A stretch of 64,000 nucleotides of DNA from Paucibacter sp. Y2R2-4 (GCF_025717535.1 NZ_JAJIRO010000001.1:434001-498000), one strand, 5' to 3'. Shown: positions 10,161 to 21,074, counted from the stretch's first letter. Program-made: numbers and translations. The notes: generated from the letters alone by a model not told the origin.

Positions 10161-11129
10161 TCAAACGGTTGAGGCGGCGTCTGCGGTGCAAAGACTTTGC
10201 ACCTCCGCGGGGCTCAACAGTCGGTCGGCAATCAAGTCACCGGCCTGGATATGGGCGCTGCCTAGAAAGGCTTGCGGTTCGGGTCCGTAAACCCGCACCT
10301 GCGGCGCATCGGGGGCGGCAACACGGCGCCGCAGACCGGTCAAGAAGCGGGCGGCCTCGTCGCTGCTGAGTCGCAGCTCGGGCCAGTCCGCCAACAAGGC
10401 GTCGGGCGGACGCAGCAAAGCCTCCCGCTCAACTTCGGTCAAGGCCGCCAAGGCGTCCAGACTGATGGCTTGCTCAACATTCAAGGGGCCAGAGCCCGTG
10501 CGGCGCAGCGCGCTCAGTGAGGCGCCACAACCCAAAACGCGGCCGAGATCTTCGGCCAGCGTGCGGATATAGGTGCCCTTGCTGCAGCGCACCGCCAGGG
10601 TCAACTGCTCAGCTTGCCAGCCCAAGATGTCAATCGAATGAATCGTGACGCGGCGCGAAGGCCGCTCGATATGGATGCCGGCACGGGCGTATTCATAGAG
10701 CGGCCGGCCTTCGTGCTTGAGCGCCGAATACATCGGCGGCACCTGATCGATCTCGCCGGTGAACTGAGCGCAAGCGGCTTCGATCTGCTCGCGCGTCACG
10801 GCCTGAGCCGCGGCTTCTTGACGGTCCAGCACCTCACCCTCGGCGTCGCCGGTGGTGGTGGTCAAGCCGAGAAACAGCGTGGCCTCATAGGCCTTGTCTG
10901 CATCCAGGCTGACCTGGCTGAACTTGGTACCCGCCCCAAAACACAGCGGCAACAAGCCGGTGGCCAAGGGGTCCAGCGTGCCGGTATGGCCGGCCTTCTC
11001 CGCCCGCAACAGCCATTTGGCTTTTTGCAGCGCATCGTTGCTGGACAGGCCCAACGGCTTGTCCAGGAGCAGCACACCGTGCACGGCACGGCGCTGGATC
11101 CTCGTGCGCGGGGCTTGGGTGGTCGTCAT
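10161..11129 (-). CDS. truB: tRNA pseudouridine(55) synthase
   Basis: Makes the universal pseudouridine 55 in the T-arm of tRNA. The protein is 322 residues. The catalytic motif is GHTGTLDPLATGLLPLC with the nucleophilic Asp at residue 53, preceded by GVLLLDKPLGLSSNDAL. RCSKGTYIRTLAEDLG is near 205-220, and a C-terminal PUA-like part follows. It starts 9 bp after the rbfA stop and precedes typA. Confidence 0.98.
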   Translation of the reverse strand: MTTTQAPRTRIQRRAVHGVLLLDKPLGLSSNDALQKAKWLLRAEKAGHTGTLDPLATGLLPLCFGAGTKFSQVSLDADKAYEATLFLGLTTTTGDAEGEVLDRQEAAAQAVTREQIEAACAQFTGEIDQVPPMYSALKHEGRPLYEYARAGIHIERPSRRVTIHSIDILGWQAEQLTLAVRCSKGTYIRTLAEDLGRVLGCGASLSALRRTGSGPLNVEQAISLDALAALTEVEREALLRPPDALLADWPELRLSSDEAARFLTGLRRRVAAPDAPQVRVYGPEPQAFLGSAHIQAGDLIADRLLSPAEVQSLCTADAASTV

Positions 11130-11138
11130 CGGATGAAT

Positions 11139-11588
11139 TTACTCGGATGCGCGGTCTTTGGCATCTGCCGATGGCGCTTCGGCTTCGGCGGCAGGCGCCT
11201 CACCTTGTGCATCAGCTTGCGCCTCATCGTCCAAGGCTCGCGTGGCGTTCGCCTTGTTGATCAAGGCGCTCAGCTCAGCGGCGCGCTCAATCGTGCGGTC
11301 GTAATGGAAATGCAGGCTGGGCACGGTGTGGATTTGCAAACGCTTGAACAAGCCGTTGCGCAAAAAGCCGGCCGCTTCATTCAAGGCCTCGCCGGTTTCC
11401 ACCGGGTCGCCGACCAGCACCGAAAAGAAGACCTTGGCATGCGCATAGTCAGGCGTGACCTCGACGGCATTGACCGTGGCCATGCCGATACGGGGATCTT
11501 TCAGCTCGCGGATCAACTCGGCCAGATCGCGTTGGATCTGGTCGGCCACACGAAAGCTGCGGTTAGGGATGACTCGTTTATGTCGCAT
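11139..11588 (-). CDS. rbfA: 30S ribosome-binding factor RbfA
   Basis: KH-fold factor for late maturation of the 30S subunit and 16S rRNA 5'-end processing. The protein is 149 residues. The N-terminal [26 protein letters not shown], the segment [29 protein letters not shown] (here shortened) and [19 protein letters not shown] are typical. The last 30 residues are an acidic Ala/Glu-rich tail beyond the KH fold. It lies between infB and truB, with a strong hairpin in the infB-rbfA spacer. Confidence 0.97.
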   Translation of the reverse strand: MRHKRVIPNRSFRVADQIQRDLAELIRELKDPRIGMATVNAVEVTPDYAHAKVFFSVLVGDPVETGEALNEAAGFLRNGLFKRLQIHTVPSLHFHYDRTIERAAELSALINKANATRALDDEAQADAQGEAPAAEAEAPSADAKDRASE

Positions 11589-11634
11589 ATTCAGCTACTC
11601 CTTGCTCGGTGCTCATTGCCCGGACCCACAAGTA

Positions 11635-11667
11635 CAAACCCCGCCACTCTTGGGAGGGCGGGGTTTG
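11635..11667 (-). terminator. Strong hairpin in the infB-rbfA spacer (attenuator or processing site)
   Basis: A perfect 11-bp stem, CAAACCCCGCC / GGCGGGGTTTG, with an 11-nt loop, sits between the infB stop and the rbfA start. On the minus strand the stem ends in TTTG without a further T-run. It may attenuate distal operon expression or protect the infB 3' end. Confidence 0.55.
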
Positions 11668-11690
11668 CTCTGGGTGAGGGCAAATCCGCC

Positions 11691-14600
11691 TTACAGCGTT
11701 CGGGCCACTTCCTTGACCTCGAAAAATTCCAGCTGATCGCCCTCGGCGATGTCGCTGTAGTTCTTCAGCTTGATACCGCACTCGAAGCCTTCGCGGACTT
11801 CTCGCACATCGTCCTTCATGCGCTTGAGTGTGTCGATTTCGCCGGTGTAGATCACCACGTTTTCGCGCAGCAAGCGGAAGCGAGCCGAACGGTTGACCGT
11901 ACCTGCAGTGACCATACAGCCGGCAATGGTGCCGATCTTGGTCGCCACGAACACGGTGCGGATCTCGGCCATGCCGATGACTTCTTCGCGCTGCTCGGGA
12001 GCCAGCATGCCGGTCATCGCTGCCTTCACTTCATCCACGGCGTCGTAAATGATGTTGTAGTAGCGCAGATCAACGGCATTGCCTTCGGCCAGCTTGCGCG
12101 CACCAGCGTCAGCACGGACGTTAAAGCCGATGATGACGGCCTTAGAGGCGATCGCCAAATTGACGTCCGACTCGCTGATGCCACCAACAGCGGCGTGCAC
12201 GATTTGGACCTTGACTTCGGGCGTCGACAGCTTGAGCAGCGAAGAAGCCAGCGCTTCTTGCGAACCCTGCACATCGGACTTGATGATGATGCCCAGCGTC
12301 TGCACATCGCCAGCGGCCATGTCGGAGAACATATTCTCCAGCTTGGCGGCTTGTTGACGTGAGAGCTTCACATCACGGTACTTGCCCGAGCGGAAGGTGG
12401 CGATTTCACGGGCACGGCGCTCATCGGCCAGGACCATGAATTCATCACCGGCCTGCGGCACTTCGGTCAGACCTTGAATTTCCACCGGGATGGACGGGCC
12501 GGCTTCGGTCGCAGCCTTGCCGTCTTCGTCCAGCATGGCGCGAACGCGGCCATAGGTCGAACCGGCCAGCACCACGTCGCCGCGCTTCAAGGTACCGGAC
12601 TGCACCAAGATGGTGGCCACAGGGCCGCGGCCCTTGTCCAAACGCGCTTCGATCACCAGGCCCTTGGCCATCGAGGCCACCGGAGCGGTCAGTTCCAGCA
12701 CTTCGGCTTGCAGCAGCACTTGTTCCAGCAAGGCATCCATGCCTTCGCCGGTCTTGGCCGAGACGGGCACGAAGGGGGTGTCGCCACCGAAGTCTTCGGG
12801 AACGACGCCTTCAGCCACCAACTCGCCCTTCAGGCGCTCGATGTTGACGCCCGGCTTATCGATCTTGTTCATCGCCACGACCAGCGGCACACCGGCCGCC
12901 TTGGCGTGGTGAATCGCTTCCTTGGTCTGGGGCATCACGCCGTCGTCCGCTGCCACCACCAGGATGACGATGTCGGTCGCCGTAGCACCACGAGCACGCA
13001 TGGCCGTAAAGGCGGCGTGACCCGGGGTGTCCAGGAAGGTGATCATGCCGCGCGGCGTTTCCACGTGGTAAGCACCGATGTGCTGCGTAATGCCACCAGC
13101 TTCGCCAGCGGCCACACGGGCACGACGCACATAGTCCAGCAGCGAGGTCTTGCCGTGGTCGACGTGACCCATAACAGTAACGACCGGAGCGCGCGGCAAG
13201 GCTTCGGCCTGCTCGGCGCCAGCGCCCTCTTCTTCGAGGAAGGCATCCGGATCATCCAGCTTGGCCGCAAAGGCCTTGTGACCCATTTCTTCGACCAAAA
13301 TCATGGCCGTTTCTTGGTCCAGCTGCTGGTTGATGGTGCACATCTGGCCCAGCTTCATCAAATGCTTGATGACCTCAGAGGCCTTGATGGACATCTTGTG
13401 GGCCAAATCGGCCACCGAGATGGTCTCGGGGATGTGAACCTCTTGCACCTGCATTTCGGCGGGCGCGACGAAGGTCGACGGCGCTCCGCCACGACGATCG
13501 GCACCACGATCAGAGCCACCACGACGACCACCGGCCGCACCGCGGCTCGGCGCACGCCAGCCGCCAGCAGCAGGACGCGCACCGCCGGGTGCAGCAGCAC
13601 CGGCAGGCTTGGCGCCGCCACGCTTCTTGTCATCCGACCAGCTCGACGAGAGCTTTTCGGACTTGACCGATTTCTTGTCACCAGGCTTGGCTGCCGTAGC
13701 AGCACCGGCCGCAGGTGCACCAGGAGCGCCCACCTTCTTATGGATGGTGCCCTTGATGGCTTCCTTCGGCGCTTCAACCGGCTTGGGTTCTTCCTTCTTC
13801 GCTACCATCACCTTCTTAGGTGCATTCATCATCGCGCGAATGGCGGCAGCTTCGGCCTCAGCGGCCTTGCGGCGGCGCTCAAGGTCCACGGCCTTTTGCT
13901 TTTCTTCTGCGCCGACGTCCACAGCCTTCACCACGCGCAGTGCGGGCTTGGGCGCTTCAGTGGCGGCAGGGGCAGCGGCCGGAGCGGCAACTGCCGCAGC
14001 GGGCGCTTCAACTGGCGCAACAGCGACCGGAGCAGCGACGGGCGCTACAACCGGTGCGGGCGCAGGCGCGCGAGCAGCGGCAGCGGCCTTGTTGATGGCG
14101 GCGGCTTCACGTGCCACCGACTCAGCGGTGGGGCGAGCCTTGGTCGCCTTGCTGGCGGCCTTGGCGGCTGCAGCCTCAGCGGCTTCAGCAGCGACGCGAG
14201 CGGCGGCTTCTTCAGCAGCACGAGCTTCAGCGGCGGCCTTCTCTTGACGGCGCTGCTCTTCAGCTTCGCGAGCCAAGCGATCGGCTTCTTCACGTTCACG
14301 AACGCGAGCGGCCAGCTCTTCTTCTTGCTGGCGCAAGGAAGCGGCTTGGGCCTTGGCCTCGTCTTCGCGACGCTGCAAATCAGCCTCTTCAGCCGCAGCG
14401 GCTGCGGCTTCATCGACACCGGCCACGCCGTCCATCTTGACGAAGGTGCGCTTCTTGCGCACTTCCACCTGAATGGTGCGAGCCTTGCCACTGGCATCGG
14501 CTTGCTTGATTTCGCTGGTCGACTTGCGGGTCAGCGTGATCTTTTTGCGGTCGGCGCTTGCGGTCCCGTGCGAGGTGCGCAGGTAGTCAAGCAGACGCTC

Positions 14601-14729
14601 CTTGTCGGCTTCGTTCAATGCGTCATCGGTAGACGCGGTCTTGACGCCTGCTGCTTGAAGCTGCTCAAGCAGCGTGCTCGCAGGCCTATTCAGCTCTGCG
14701 GCAAACTGGGCGACGGTGGTCACAGCCAT
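11691..14729 (-). CDS. infB: Translation initiation factor IF-2
   Basis: Initiator-tRNA-binding GTPase of translation initiation. At 1012 residues it is on the long side because of an Ala/Glu/Arg-rich linker (about 120-310, heptad-like and probably coiled coil) and an Ala-Pro-Val-rich part. Domain order: IF2_N at 1-60, linker, a Gly-Arg-rich patch near 400, a second IF2_N at about 435-485 ([25 protein letters not shown] in shortened form), and a GTPase domain with [12 protein letters not shown] near 520, [12 protein letters not shown] and NKIDKPG. C-terminal domains end in [15 protein letters not shown]. It starts 67 bp after nusA. Confidence 0.98.
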   Translation of the reverse strand: MAVTTVAQFAAELNRPASTLLEQLQAAGVKTASTDDALNEADKERLLDYLRTSHGTASADRKKITLTRKSTSEIKQADASGKARTIQVEVRKKRTFVKMDGVAGVDEAAAAAAEEADLQRREDEAKAQAASLRQQEEELAARVREREEADRLAREAEEQRRQEKAAAEARAAEEAAARVAAEAAEAAAAKAASKATKARPTAESVAREAAAINKAAAAARAPAPAPVVAPVAAPVAVAPVEAPAAAVAAPAAAPAATEAPKPALRVVKAVDVGAEEKQKAVDLERRRKAAEAEAAAIRAMMNAPKKVMVAKKEEPKPVEAPKEAIKGTIHKKVGAPGAPAAGAATAAKPGDKKSVKSEKLSSSWSDDKKRGGAKPAGAAAPGGARPAAGGWRAPSRGAAGGRRGGSDRGADRRGGAPSTFVAPAEMQVQEVHIPETISVADLAHKMSIKASEVIKHLMKLGQMCTINQQLDQETAMILVEEMGHKAFAAKLDDPDAFLEEEGAGAEQAEALPRAPVVTVMGHVDHGKTSLLDYVRRARVAAGEAGGITQHIGAYHVETPRGMITFLDTPGHAAFTAMRARGATATDIVILVVAADDGVMPQTKEAIHHAKAAGVPLVVAMNKIDKPGVNIERLKGELVAEGVVPEDFGGDTPFVPVSAKTGEGMDALLEQVLLQAEVLELTAPVASMAKGLVIEARLDKGRGPVATILVQSGTLKRGDVVLAGSTYGRVRAMLDEDGKAATEAGPSIPVEIQGLTEVPQAGDEFMVLADERRAREIATFRSGKYRDVKLSRQQAAKLENMFSDMAAGDVQTLGIIIKSDVQGSQEALASSLLKLSTPEVKVQIVHAAVGGISESDVNLAIASKAVIIGFNVRADAGARKLAEGNAVDLRYYNIIYDAVDEVKAAMTGMLAPEQREEVIGMAEIRTVFVATKIGTIAGCMVTAGTVNRSARFRLLRENVVIYTGEIDTLKRMKDDVREVREGFECGIKLKNYSDIAEGDQLEFFEVKEVARTL

Positions 14730-14796
14730 TGTTGAATCCTTAACTTATGCGGTCGGTGCTGGGCGAATGATGGGTTTTGAATGAAGCCATAAGGCC

Positions 14797-16275
14797 TCAA
14801 GCAGTGAACCAATGTTCGCGGGCCTTCATGATCATGGTGCGGGCGGCGCCCTCTTCCATGCCAGCGATTTCAACGAGTTCGTCGACGGCCAGATCGGCCA
14901 GGTCGTCGCGAGTGTGGATGTCGCCATCGGAGAGTTTGGCGATCAGATCAGGCGTCATGCCTTCCAGATCACGCAGGTCTTGGGACACTTCCTCGACCTT
15001 CTCTTCGCGGGCAATCTCCATGGTCAACAGAGCATCTTTTGCGCGGGTACGCAGCTCATTGACCGTGTCCTCGTCGAAGGCCTCAACTTCCAGCATTTCC
15101 TGCATAGGCACGTAGGCCACTTCTTCCAGGCTGGTAAAACCCTCGGCGATCAGGATATCGGCGACTTCGGCATCCACATCGAGTTTCTCGATGAAGAGCT
15201 TGCGCACCGATTCCGATTCCTGCTCATGCTTCACGGCCGATTCCTCGGCCGACATGATGTTGATACGCCAGCCGGTCAGCTCGGAAGCGAGCCGCACGTT
15301 CTGGCCGCCACGGCCGATGGCAATGGCGAGGTTTTCCTCGTCCACCACCACGTCCATGGCATGACGTTCTTCGTCCACCACGATGGACTGCACATTCGCC
15401 GGCGCCAAGGCGCCGATCACGAATTGAGCCGGGTCTTCCGACCACAGCACGATGTCCACACGCTCACCGGCCAACTCATTGGTCACGCCGTTGACGCGCG
15501 AACCCCGCACGCCAACGCAGGTGCCGATGGGGTCGACGCGCTTGTCGTGCGAGAGCACAGCCAACTTGGCACGCGAGCCGGCGTCGCGAGCGCAGCTCTT
15601 GATTTCCAGCAGACCTTGTTCGATCTCAGGCACTTCCTGAGCGAACAACTCGGTCATGAACTGAGGTGCGCTGCGCGACAGCATGATCTGCGGGCCGCGT
15701 TGGGTCGGGTCCACACCCAGGATCACCGCACGAACACGGTCACCGGTGCGCAGATTTTCCTTGGGGATCATCTCGGTGCGCTTCAGGCGTCCTTCGATGC
15801 GGCCGGACTCGGCAATGATGTCGCCCTTGTCCAAACGCTTGACGGTGCCGACGAAGATTTGCTCGCCACGAGCCAAGAAGTCGTTCAGCAACTGTTCACG
15901 CTCAGCGTCACGGATCTTTTGCAGAATGACTTGCTTGGCGGCTTGTGCGCCAATGCGACCGATTGGCACCGATTCGATTGGCTCTTCGATGTGGTCTTCC
16001 ACCTCGATGTCAGGAATTTGTTCCTGAGCTTCAAACAGCAGGATTTCGGCGTCAGGGTTTTGCAGGCCGGCCTCATTGGGCACAACATGCCAGCGACGGA
16101 AGGTCTCGTAGGCGCCAGACTCGCGATCAACAGACACGCGAATATCGGCTTCGCCACCACACAGCTTTTTGGTGGCCGAAGCCAGCGCTGCTTCAACAGC
16201 ACCAAACACGACGTCGAGTTCGACGCTCTTCTCGCGAGAAATCGCGTCCACCAACATCAACAGTTCGCGGTTCAT
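14797..16275 (-). CDS. nusA: Transcription termination/antitermination factor NusA
   Basis: RNA polymerase-associated factor controlling pausing, termination and antitermination. The protein is 492 residues. In order it has the N-terminal RNAP-binding domain ([18 protein letters not shown]), an S1 domain (about 135-200), KH1 and KH2 ([16 protein letters not shown] and [19 protein letters not shown] in shortened form) and two C-terminal helical repeats (about 360-490), as in proteobacterial NusA. Its ATG overlaps the rimP stop by four bases, so the two are coupled. Confidence 0.98.
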   Translation of the reverse strand: MNRELLMLVDAISREKSVELDVVFGAVEAALASATKKLCGGEADIRVSVDRESGAYETFRRWHVVPNEAGLQNPDAEILLFEAQEQIPDIEVEDHIEEPIESVPIGRIGAQAAKQVILQKIRDAEREQLLNDFLARGEQIFVGTVKRLDKGDIIAESGRIEGRLKRTEMIPKENLRTGDRVRAVILGVDPTQRGPQIMLSRSAPQFMTELFAQEVPEIEQGLLEIKSCARDAGSRAKLAVLSHDKRVDPIGTCVGVRGSRVNGVTNELAGERVDIVLWSEDPAQFVIGALAPANVQSIVVDEERHAMDVVVDEENLAIAIGRGGQNVRLASELTGWRINIMSAEESAVKHEQESESVRKLFIEKLDVDAEVADILIAEGFTSLEEVAYVPMQEMLEVEAFDEDTVNELRTRAKDALLTMEIAREEKVEEVSQDLRDLEGMTPDLIAKLSDGDIHTRDDLADLAVDELVEIAGMEEGAARTMIMKAREHWFTA

Positions 16276-16916
16276 TGATCAGGACCTCCGTCTACTTTGT
16301 CATCTTTTCGCGCCGGCTTGCTCCGCGCCGGCTTCTTCGCAGGAGCCGGCTTCACGCCGCGACCCTTGAAGCTGATCGCAGGCACCAGTCGCGCCTCACG
16401 CACTTCTTCAAGGGAAAAATCCAAGGCCTGGTCGGCCTTGCCATCATTGAAAATCACACGCCATGCATCCGAGACTGGCAGCGCTGCAGCCACTGCGGCT
16501 GCAGCGCCCTCGACTGCGGGCTGAGCCTCAGCCGACTCAGCGGCCACAGCATCCAAGGCCACTTGAGCGCTCAGCAAGCCGCGATATTTTTTGCGCCCCT
16601 GAAAAGGCATGCGCAGCGTCAGTTCGATTTCTTCGCCCACAAAGCGCGCATATTCAGCCGCCTTCTTCAAAGGACGATCCAGCCCGGGCGAGGAAACCTC
16701 TAGCCGCTCATAGGCACAGGCCTCGACCTCAAGCAAATACTGCAACTGCCGCGTCACGCGCTCACAGTCTTCGACGCTGATCAACTCACCCGCCAGGGCT
16801 TGCTCAGGCAATTTATCGATGTACACACGCAGCAATCCAGCCGGACTGCGCTCGCAGTCCACCAAGTCGTAACCGAGACCGGTTACGGTTTTTTCAACAG
16901 CTTCTTGCCAATTCAT
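16272..16916 (-). CDS. rimP: Ribosome maturation factor RimP
   Basis: Needed for 30S assembly. At 214 residues it is longer than the common ~150. The core is typical ([62 protein letters not shown] in part). An Ala-rich insertion (about 115-145) interrupts the C-terminal SH3-like domain, and the tail is Lys/Pro-rich. It is the first gene of the minus-strand translation operon; the promoter must lie in the 377-bp spacer upstream. Confidence 0.95.
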   Translation of the reverse strand: MNWQEAVEKTVTGLGYDLVDCERSPAGLLRVYIDKLPEQALAGELISVEDCERVTRQLQYLLEVEACAYERLEVSSPGLDRPLKKAAEYARFVGEEIELTLRMPFQGRKKYRGLLSAQVALDAVAAESAEAQPAVEGAAAAVAAALPVSDAWRVIFNDGKADQALDFSLEEVREARLVPAISFKGRGVKPAPAKKPARSKPARKDDKVDGGPDQ

Positions 16917-17293
16917 GCGTGGTATTTCTTCGATCTCTCTTGCGTTTTCGCGAATCGCTTACGGCGACCCCGGTCAGCGGCTCAAATTTTATGCAAAGAA
17001 CGTTCAAGCAAAAAAAATGGGCTGGATGAATCCGCCCAACCCCTGCTTGCCCAACCAGATCGATCCACTCTACGAGTCAAATCCATCCGGCCTGCCATAT
17101 TCACCTTGCTTCTGGCGCCCGCTCGCTTGCATCAAATGCACTGACTTAACGCCAATGACTTATTGCATAAGCATCGAGCTGCCTTAGCGAAGCCGGGATT
17201 GTACTATGCAAGCACTGTGCCGACAAGCTTGCGGCTTGCAAGCACGCAATGCCATGCGAAAATCCCCGGTTGATTCAAACCAAAGGAGCCACT
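16917..17293. promoter_or_regulatory. Divergent rimP/fabI intergenic region
   Basis: 377 bp without a convincing gene. It must hold the rimP promoter (minus) and fabI promoter (plus). Visible structure: palindrome GAACGTTC at 16998-17005 beside a run of eight As (17010-17017); the nonamer TGCAAGCAC twice (17207-17215 and 17237-17245); palindromes CAAGCTTG (17224-17231) and GCTTGCAAGC (17234-17243). The last group lies 50-85 bp before the fabI ATG and could be an operator. I could not assign -35/-10 boxes with confidence. Confidence 0.5.
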
Positions 17294-18082
17294 ATGGGAT
17301 TTCTCGCAGGCAAGCGATTGCTGATCACCGGCCTACTGTCCAACCGATCCATCGCTTACGGCATTGCAAAAGCCTGCCACCGCGAGGGTGCGGAATTGGC
17401 GTTCAGCTATCAAGGCGAACGATTCAAAGATCGCATCACCGAATTTGCCGCCGAGTTTGATTCAAAGCTGGTGTTTGATTGCGACGTCTCCAGCGACGAA
17501 CAACTGGAAGCCCTGTTTGCCGATTTGGGCCAAGCCTGGCCTGAGTTTGACGGCTTTGTGCACTCCATCGGCTTCGCACCGCGCGACGCCATTGCTGGCG
17601 ATTTTCTGGACGGTTTGACCCGCGAGAACTTCCGTATTGCGCACGACATCTCGGCCTACAGCTTCCCCGCCATGGCCAAGCTGGCCGCACCGCGCCTGCG
17701 CGCCGGCGCTTCGCTGTTGACCCTGTCTTATCTGGGTGCCGCACGCTATGTGCCGAATTACAACACCATGGGTCTGGCCAAGGCCTCACTGGAAGCCAGC
17801 GTGCGCTACTTGGCGCAATCGATGGGCAAGCGCGCGGTACGGGTGAACGGCTTGTCGGCAGGCCCGATCAAAACCTTGGCCGCCTCGGGCATCAAGGACT
17901 TCGGCAAATTGCTGACTCAGTTCGCTGCCAACACGCCCATCCGCCGCAATATCACGATTGAAGACGTGGGCAATGTGGCTGCCTTCTTGTTGTCAGATTT
18001 GGCTGCCGGCGTCAGCGCTGAAATCATGTACGTAGACGGCGGCTACAGCCACGTCGCCCTGACGGACGAAGAGCAAGGCTAA
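17294..18082 (+). CDS. fabI: Enoyl-[acyl-carrier-protein] reductase (NADH), FabI
   Basis: Last reductive step of the fatty acid elongation cycle, in the cytoplasm. The protein is 262 residues. The SDR-type cofactor segment is [15 protein letters not shown] near the N-terminus, with [10 protein letters not shown] around residue 90. The Tyr-x6-Lys pair is in [13 protein letters not shown], and the end carries the [15 protein letters not shown] region and YVDGGYSH. I choose ATG 17294 ([10 protein letters not shown]) because AAGGAG sits 6 nt upstream; the open frame reaches 15 codons further but lacks family similarity there. A strong terminator follows. Confidence 0.98.
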   Translation: MGFLAGKRLLITGLLSNRSIAYGIAKACHREGAELAFSYQGERFKDRITEFAAEFDSKLVFDCDVSSDEQLEALFADLGQAWPEFDGFVHSIGFAPRDAIAGDFLDGLTRENFRIAHDISAYSFPAMAKLAAPRLRAGASLLTLSYLGAARYVPNYNTMGLAKASLEASVRYLAQSMGKRAVRVNGLSAGPIKTLAASGIKDFGKLLTQFAANTPIRRNITIEDVGNVAAFLLSDLAAGVSAEIMYVDGGYSHVALTDEEQG

Positions 18083-18130
18083 GGGCCCCGCAAGCCCAAG
18101 AGCCGCAGCAAACGCTGCGGCCTTGCAAAC

Positions 18131-18159
18131 AAAAACGGGACCCGCGGGTCCCGTTTTTT
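18131..18159. terminator. Bidirectional rho-independent terminator, fabI / decarboxylase
   Basis: AAAAA, then a GC-rich palindrome (CGGGACCC / GGGTCCCG), then six Ts. It terminates fabI on the plus strand and, because of the A-run, also the convergent decarboxylase gene on the minus strand. A smaller stem (CCGCAGC / GCTGCGG) lies just before it at about 18102-18119. Confidence 0.93.
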
Positions 18160-18174
18160 CATTCAGCCTCGCCG

Positions 18175-20433
18175 TCAGTCGCGCACGCAATCGACGTAGT
18201 AACGCGAACGGCCGTCTTCGCCCTTCTCTTCCACCAGACCATGCACATCGGTGGCAAAGCCAGGGAACTTGGCGTTGAAGTCACGCGTGAACGTCAGATA
18301 GTCGACGATTCTCTTGTTGAAACGCTCACCCGGAATCAACAAAGGAATACCGGGCGGGTAAGGCGTTAGCAGCGAAGTGGTCACGCGACCTTCCAGCTGA
18401 TCGATCTCGACACGCTCGGTACGGCGATGAGCGATGTGCGCAAACGCATCGCTAGGCTTCATGGCCGGCTCCAGGTCGGACAGATAGACCTCGGTGGTCA
18501 GGCGCGCAATGTCGCCCTTGGCATAGGCCTCGTGGATGTTCTGGCAGAGGTCACGCAAGCCCATGCGCTCGTAGCGCGGCTGGGCGGCACAGAACTCCGG
18601 CAAGATGCGCCACAGCGGCGCGTTCTTGTCGTAGTCGTCCTTGAACTGCTGCAGCGCGGTCAACAGCGTGTTCCAACGGCCCTTGGTGATGCCGATGGTG
18701 AAGAGGATGAAGAAGCTGTACAAGCCTGTCTTCTCGACCACCACACCGTGCTCGGCCAGGAACTTGGTGACGATGGAGGCCGGAATACCGGTCTCGGCAA
18801 ACTTGCCGCTCATGTCCATGCCGGGCGTGATGATGGTGGACTTGATCGGGTCCAGCATATTGAAGCCGGCCGCGATCTCACCAAAGCCGTGCCAAGCCTC
18901 ATTGGCGCCCAGCATCCAGTCGGCCGGCTTGCCATAGCCATCTTCGACCAATTGATCCGGACCCCAGACCTTGAACCACCAGTCCTGGTCGTACTCTTCG
19001 TCCACCTTGCGCATGGCGCGCCGGAAGTCCAAGGCCTCAGAGATGCTCTCCTCCACCAAGGCCGTACCGCCCGGAGGTTCCATCATGGCCGCTGCCACAT
19101 CGCAGCTGGCGATGATGGAGTATTGCGGGCTGGTGGAGGTGTGCATCAGGTAGGCCTCGTTGAACAAATGCTTGTCCAGCTTGACGTCCTGTGAGTCCTG
19201 CACCAAGACTTGCGAAGCCTGGCTCAGGCCCGCCAGCAGCTTGTGGGTGGACTGGGTGGCATAGACCATGGCCGTCTTCGGGCGCGGACGATTCTTGCCC
19301 ATGGCATGGTAGGAGCCATAGAAGTTATGGAAGGCCGCATGCGGCAACCAAGCTTCGTCGAAATGCAGGGTATCGATCCAGCCGTCCAGCTTCTTCTTGA
19401 TGGTCTCGGTGTTGTAGAGCACGCCGTCGTAGGTGCTCTGGGTCAGCGTCATGATGCGCGGCTTGACGGTTTCGGCGTCCACACCCTTGAGCAACGGGTT
19501 CTTGGCGATCTTCTTCTTGATGGTCTCGGGCGAGAACTCGCTCTCAGGGATCGGGCCGATGATGCCGTAGTGATTGCGCGTTGGCGTCATGAAGACCGGC
19601 ACAGCACCGGTCATGATGATGCTGTGCAGAATGCTCTTGTGGCAGTTGCGATCCACCACCACCACATCGCCCGGCGCCACCGTGTGGTGCCAGACCATCT
19701 TGTTCGAAGTGCTGGTGCCATTGGTGACGAAGAAGCAATGGTCGGCATTGAAGATGCGCGCCGCATTCTTCTCGGACGCCGCCACCGGGCCGGTGTGGTC
19801 CAGCAGTTGGCCCAGTTCTTCCACCGCATTGCAGACGTCGGCGCGCAGCATGTTCTCACCGAAGAACTGGTGGAACATCTGGCCCACCGGGCTCTTCAGG
19901 AAGGCAACGCCGCCCGAATGGCCGGGGCAATGCCAGCTGTAAGAGCCGTCTTGCGCGTAGTCCATCAGCGCCTTGAAGAACGGCGGCGCCAGGCCGTCGA
20001 GGTAGCTCTTGGCCTCGCGGATGATGTGGCGGGCCACGAACTCCGGCGTGTCCTCGAACATATGAATGAAGCCGTGCAGCTCACGCAGGATGTCGTTGGG
20101 CAAGTGCTGGGAGGTGCGCGTCTCGCCGTAGATGTAGATCGGGATGTCGGCGTTCTTGAAACGGATCTCTTCAATGAACTTGCGCAGGCTCAGCACCGCT
20201 GGATCCAGCTCGGGGCCGGGTGTGAATTCTTCGTCGTCGATGGACAGAATGAAAGCGCTGGCGCGGCTTTGCTGCTGAGCAAACTGGCTCAGATCGCCAT
20301 AGCTCGTGGCGCCCAGGACTTCAAAGCCCTCCTTCTGGATTGCGTCGGCCAGGGCACGAATACCCAAACCCGAGGTGTTCTCGGAACGGTAGTCCTCGTC
20401 GATGATGACGATGGGAAAACGAAAACGAAGCAT
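18175..20433 (-). CDS. Orn/Lys/Arg decarboxylase, probably arginine type
   Basis: PLP-dependent fold-type-I basic amino acid decarboxylase of 752 residues, the usual size. It has an N-terminal response-regulator-like wing domain (about 1-130, IVIIDEDYRSENTSGLGIRAL), the PLP domain with the Schiff-base Lys in STHKLLAGLSQAS, HFDEAWLPHAAF before it, and a C-terminal domain ending in DVHGLVEE. The family produces agmatine, cadaverine or putrescine and can consume protons in acid stress. The similarity I recall is closest to AdiA-like arginine enzymes, but substrate cannot be settled here. ATG 20433 (MLRFRFPIV) is the likely start. It converges with fabI. Confidence 0.9.
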   Translation of the reverse strand: MLRFRFPIVIIDEDYRSENTSGLGIRALADAIQKEGFEVLGATSYGDLSQFAQQQSRASAFILSIDDEEFTPGPELDPAVLSLRKFIEEIRFKNADIPIYIYGETRTSQHLPNDILRELHGFIHMFEDTPEFVARHIIREAKSYLDGLAPPFFKALMDYAQDGSYSWHCPGHSGGVAFLKSPVGQMFHQFFGENMLRADVCNAVEELGQLLDHTGPVAASEKNAARIFNADHCFFVTNGTSTSNKMVWHHTVAPGDVVVVDRNCHKSILHSIIMTGAVPVFMTPTRNHYGIIGPIPESEFSPETIKKKIAKNPLLKGVDAETVKPRIMTLTQSTYDGVLYNTETIKKKLDGWIDTLHFDEAWLPHAAFHNFYGSYHAMGKNRPRPKTAMVYATQSTHKLLAGLSQASQVLVQDSQDVKLDKHLFNEAYLMHTSTSPQYSIIASCDVAAAMMEPPGGTALVEESISEALDFRRAMRKVDEEYDQDWWFKVWGPDQLVEDGYGKPADWMLGANEAWHGFGEIAAGFNMLDPIKSTIITPGMDMSGKFAETGIPASIVTKFLAEHGVVVEKTGLYSFFILFTIGITKGRWNTLLTALQQFKDDYDKNAPLWRILPEFCAAQPRYERMGLRDLCQNIHEAYAKGDIARLTTEVYLSDLEPAMKPSDAFAHIAHRRTERVEIDQLEGRVTTSLLTPYPPGIPLLIPGERFNKRIVDYLTFTRDFNAKFPGFATDVHGLVEEKGEDGRSRYYVDCVRD

Positions 20434-20621
20434 CGTGAGCCTCCAGAGGCTGGGACAGAAAAAAAGAAAGGCGCGAAGTGTAGGGCCAAGTTGGTGCTCA
20501 GCGCCCACTGCGCGCGCCTTTTGGCGCAAACATTACAAAGCGCACGCCGCCAGGGCTCCAAATCAGGCATGAGCCAGGGCGATACACTGATTTGACAACA
20601 TCATGACCAATAGGGAGTGAC

Positions 20622-21074
20622 ATGGAGATGACTCAAGCCAATGCTTGGTGGATTGCCTGTGGCGTTTTGATCGCCATTGAGATGGCCACCGGCACCTTTT
20701 ACCTGCTGATGCTGGCCCTCGGCTGCGCAGCGGGTGCGCTGGCCGCCTATCTGGGCCTGGCCGGCCCACAACAAATTGTCGCCGCCGCCCTGATTGGCGG
20801 CGCCGCCGTGGTGATTTGCCGCAAGCTGCGCAAAAAGAACGCCCCCAGCTTGCCCGCCGACGCCAACGCCGATGTGCACATCGATATCGGCCAAGCCGTT
20901 CAGGTGGAAGCCTGGGCACCCGATGGCAGTGCGCTCGTCAAGTACCGCGGCGCCCAATGGCAGGCTCGCTTCCAATGCAACATTCAAGGCAGCATTCAAG
21001 GCCATGCGCAGCCCGAGCCGGGCCGCTATGTGATTCGCGCGATCGAAGGCAGCTGCTTGGTCCTGGGCCACTGA
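20622..21074 (+). CDS. NfeD-family membrane protein
   Basis: 150 residues with an N-terminal pair of hydrophobic segments (about 8-60, including GTFYLLMLALGCAAGALAAYLG) and a C-terminal OB-fold-like domain (about 80-148). In this family, short NfeD proteins work with a stomatin/SPFH partner, which is exactly the next gene (21149). GGGAG lies 8 nt before the ATG. A second in-frame ATG two codons later is an equal possibility. Role probably in membrane microdomain quality control; the exact function is not established. Confidence 0.88.
   Translation: MEMTQANAWWIACGVLIAIEMATGTFYLLMLALGCAAGALAAYLGLAGPQQIVAAALIGGAAVVICRKLRKKNAPSLPADANADVHIDIGQAVQVEAWAPDGSALVKYRGAQWQARFQCNIQGSIQGHAQPEPGRYVIRAIEGSCLVLGH

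Noticed and set aside
8350-10290. Long open frame on the plus strand opposite typA (about 646 codons)
   Set aside because: It mirrors the codon structure of typA in a GC-rich genome; its product is His/Gln/Val-rich with no domain, while the minus strand gives perfect TypA.
12474-14735. Long plus-strand open frame opposite infB (about 753 codons)
   Set aside because: Antisense shadow of infB, rich in Ser/Gly/Arg runs from the Ala-rich linker; no domain.
19210-20595. Long plus-strand open frame opposite the Orn/Lys/Arg decarboxylase
   Set aside because: Antisense shadow; the minus strand has a complete PLP decarboxylase with the Lys motif.
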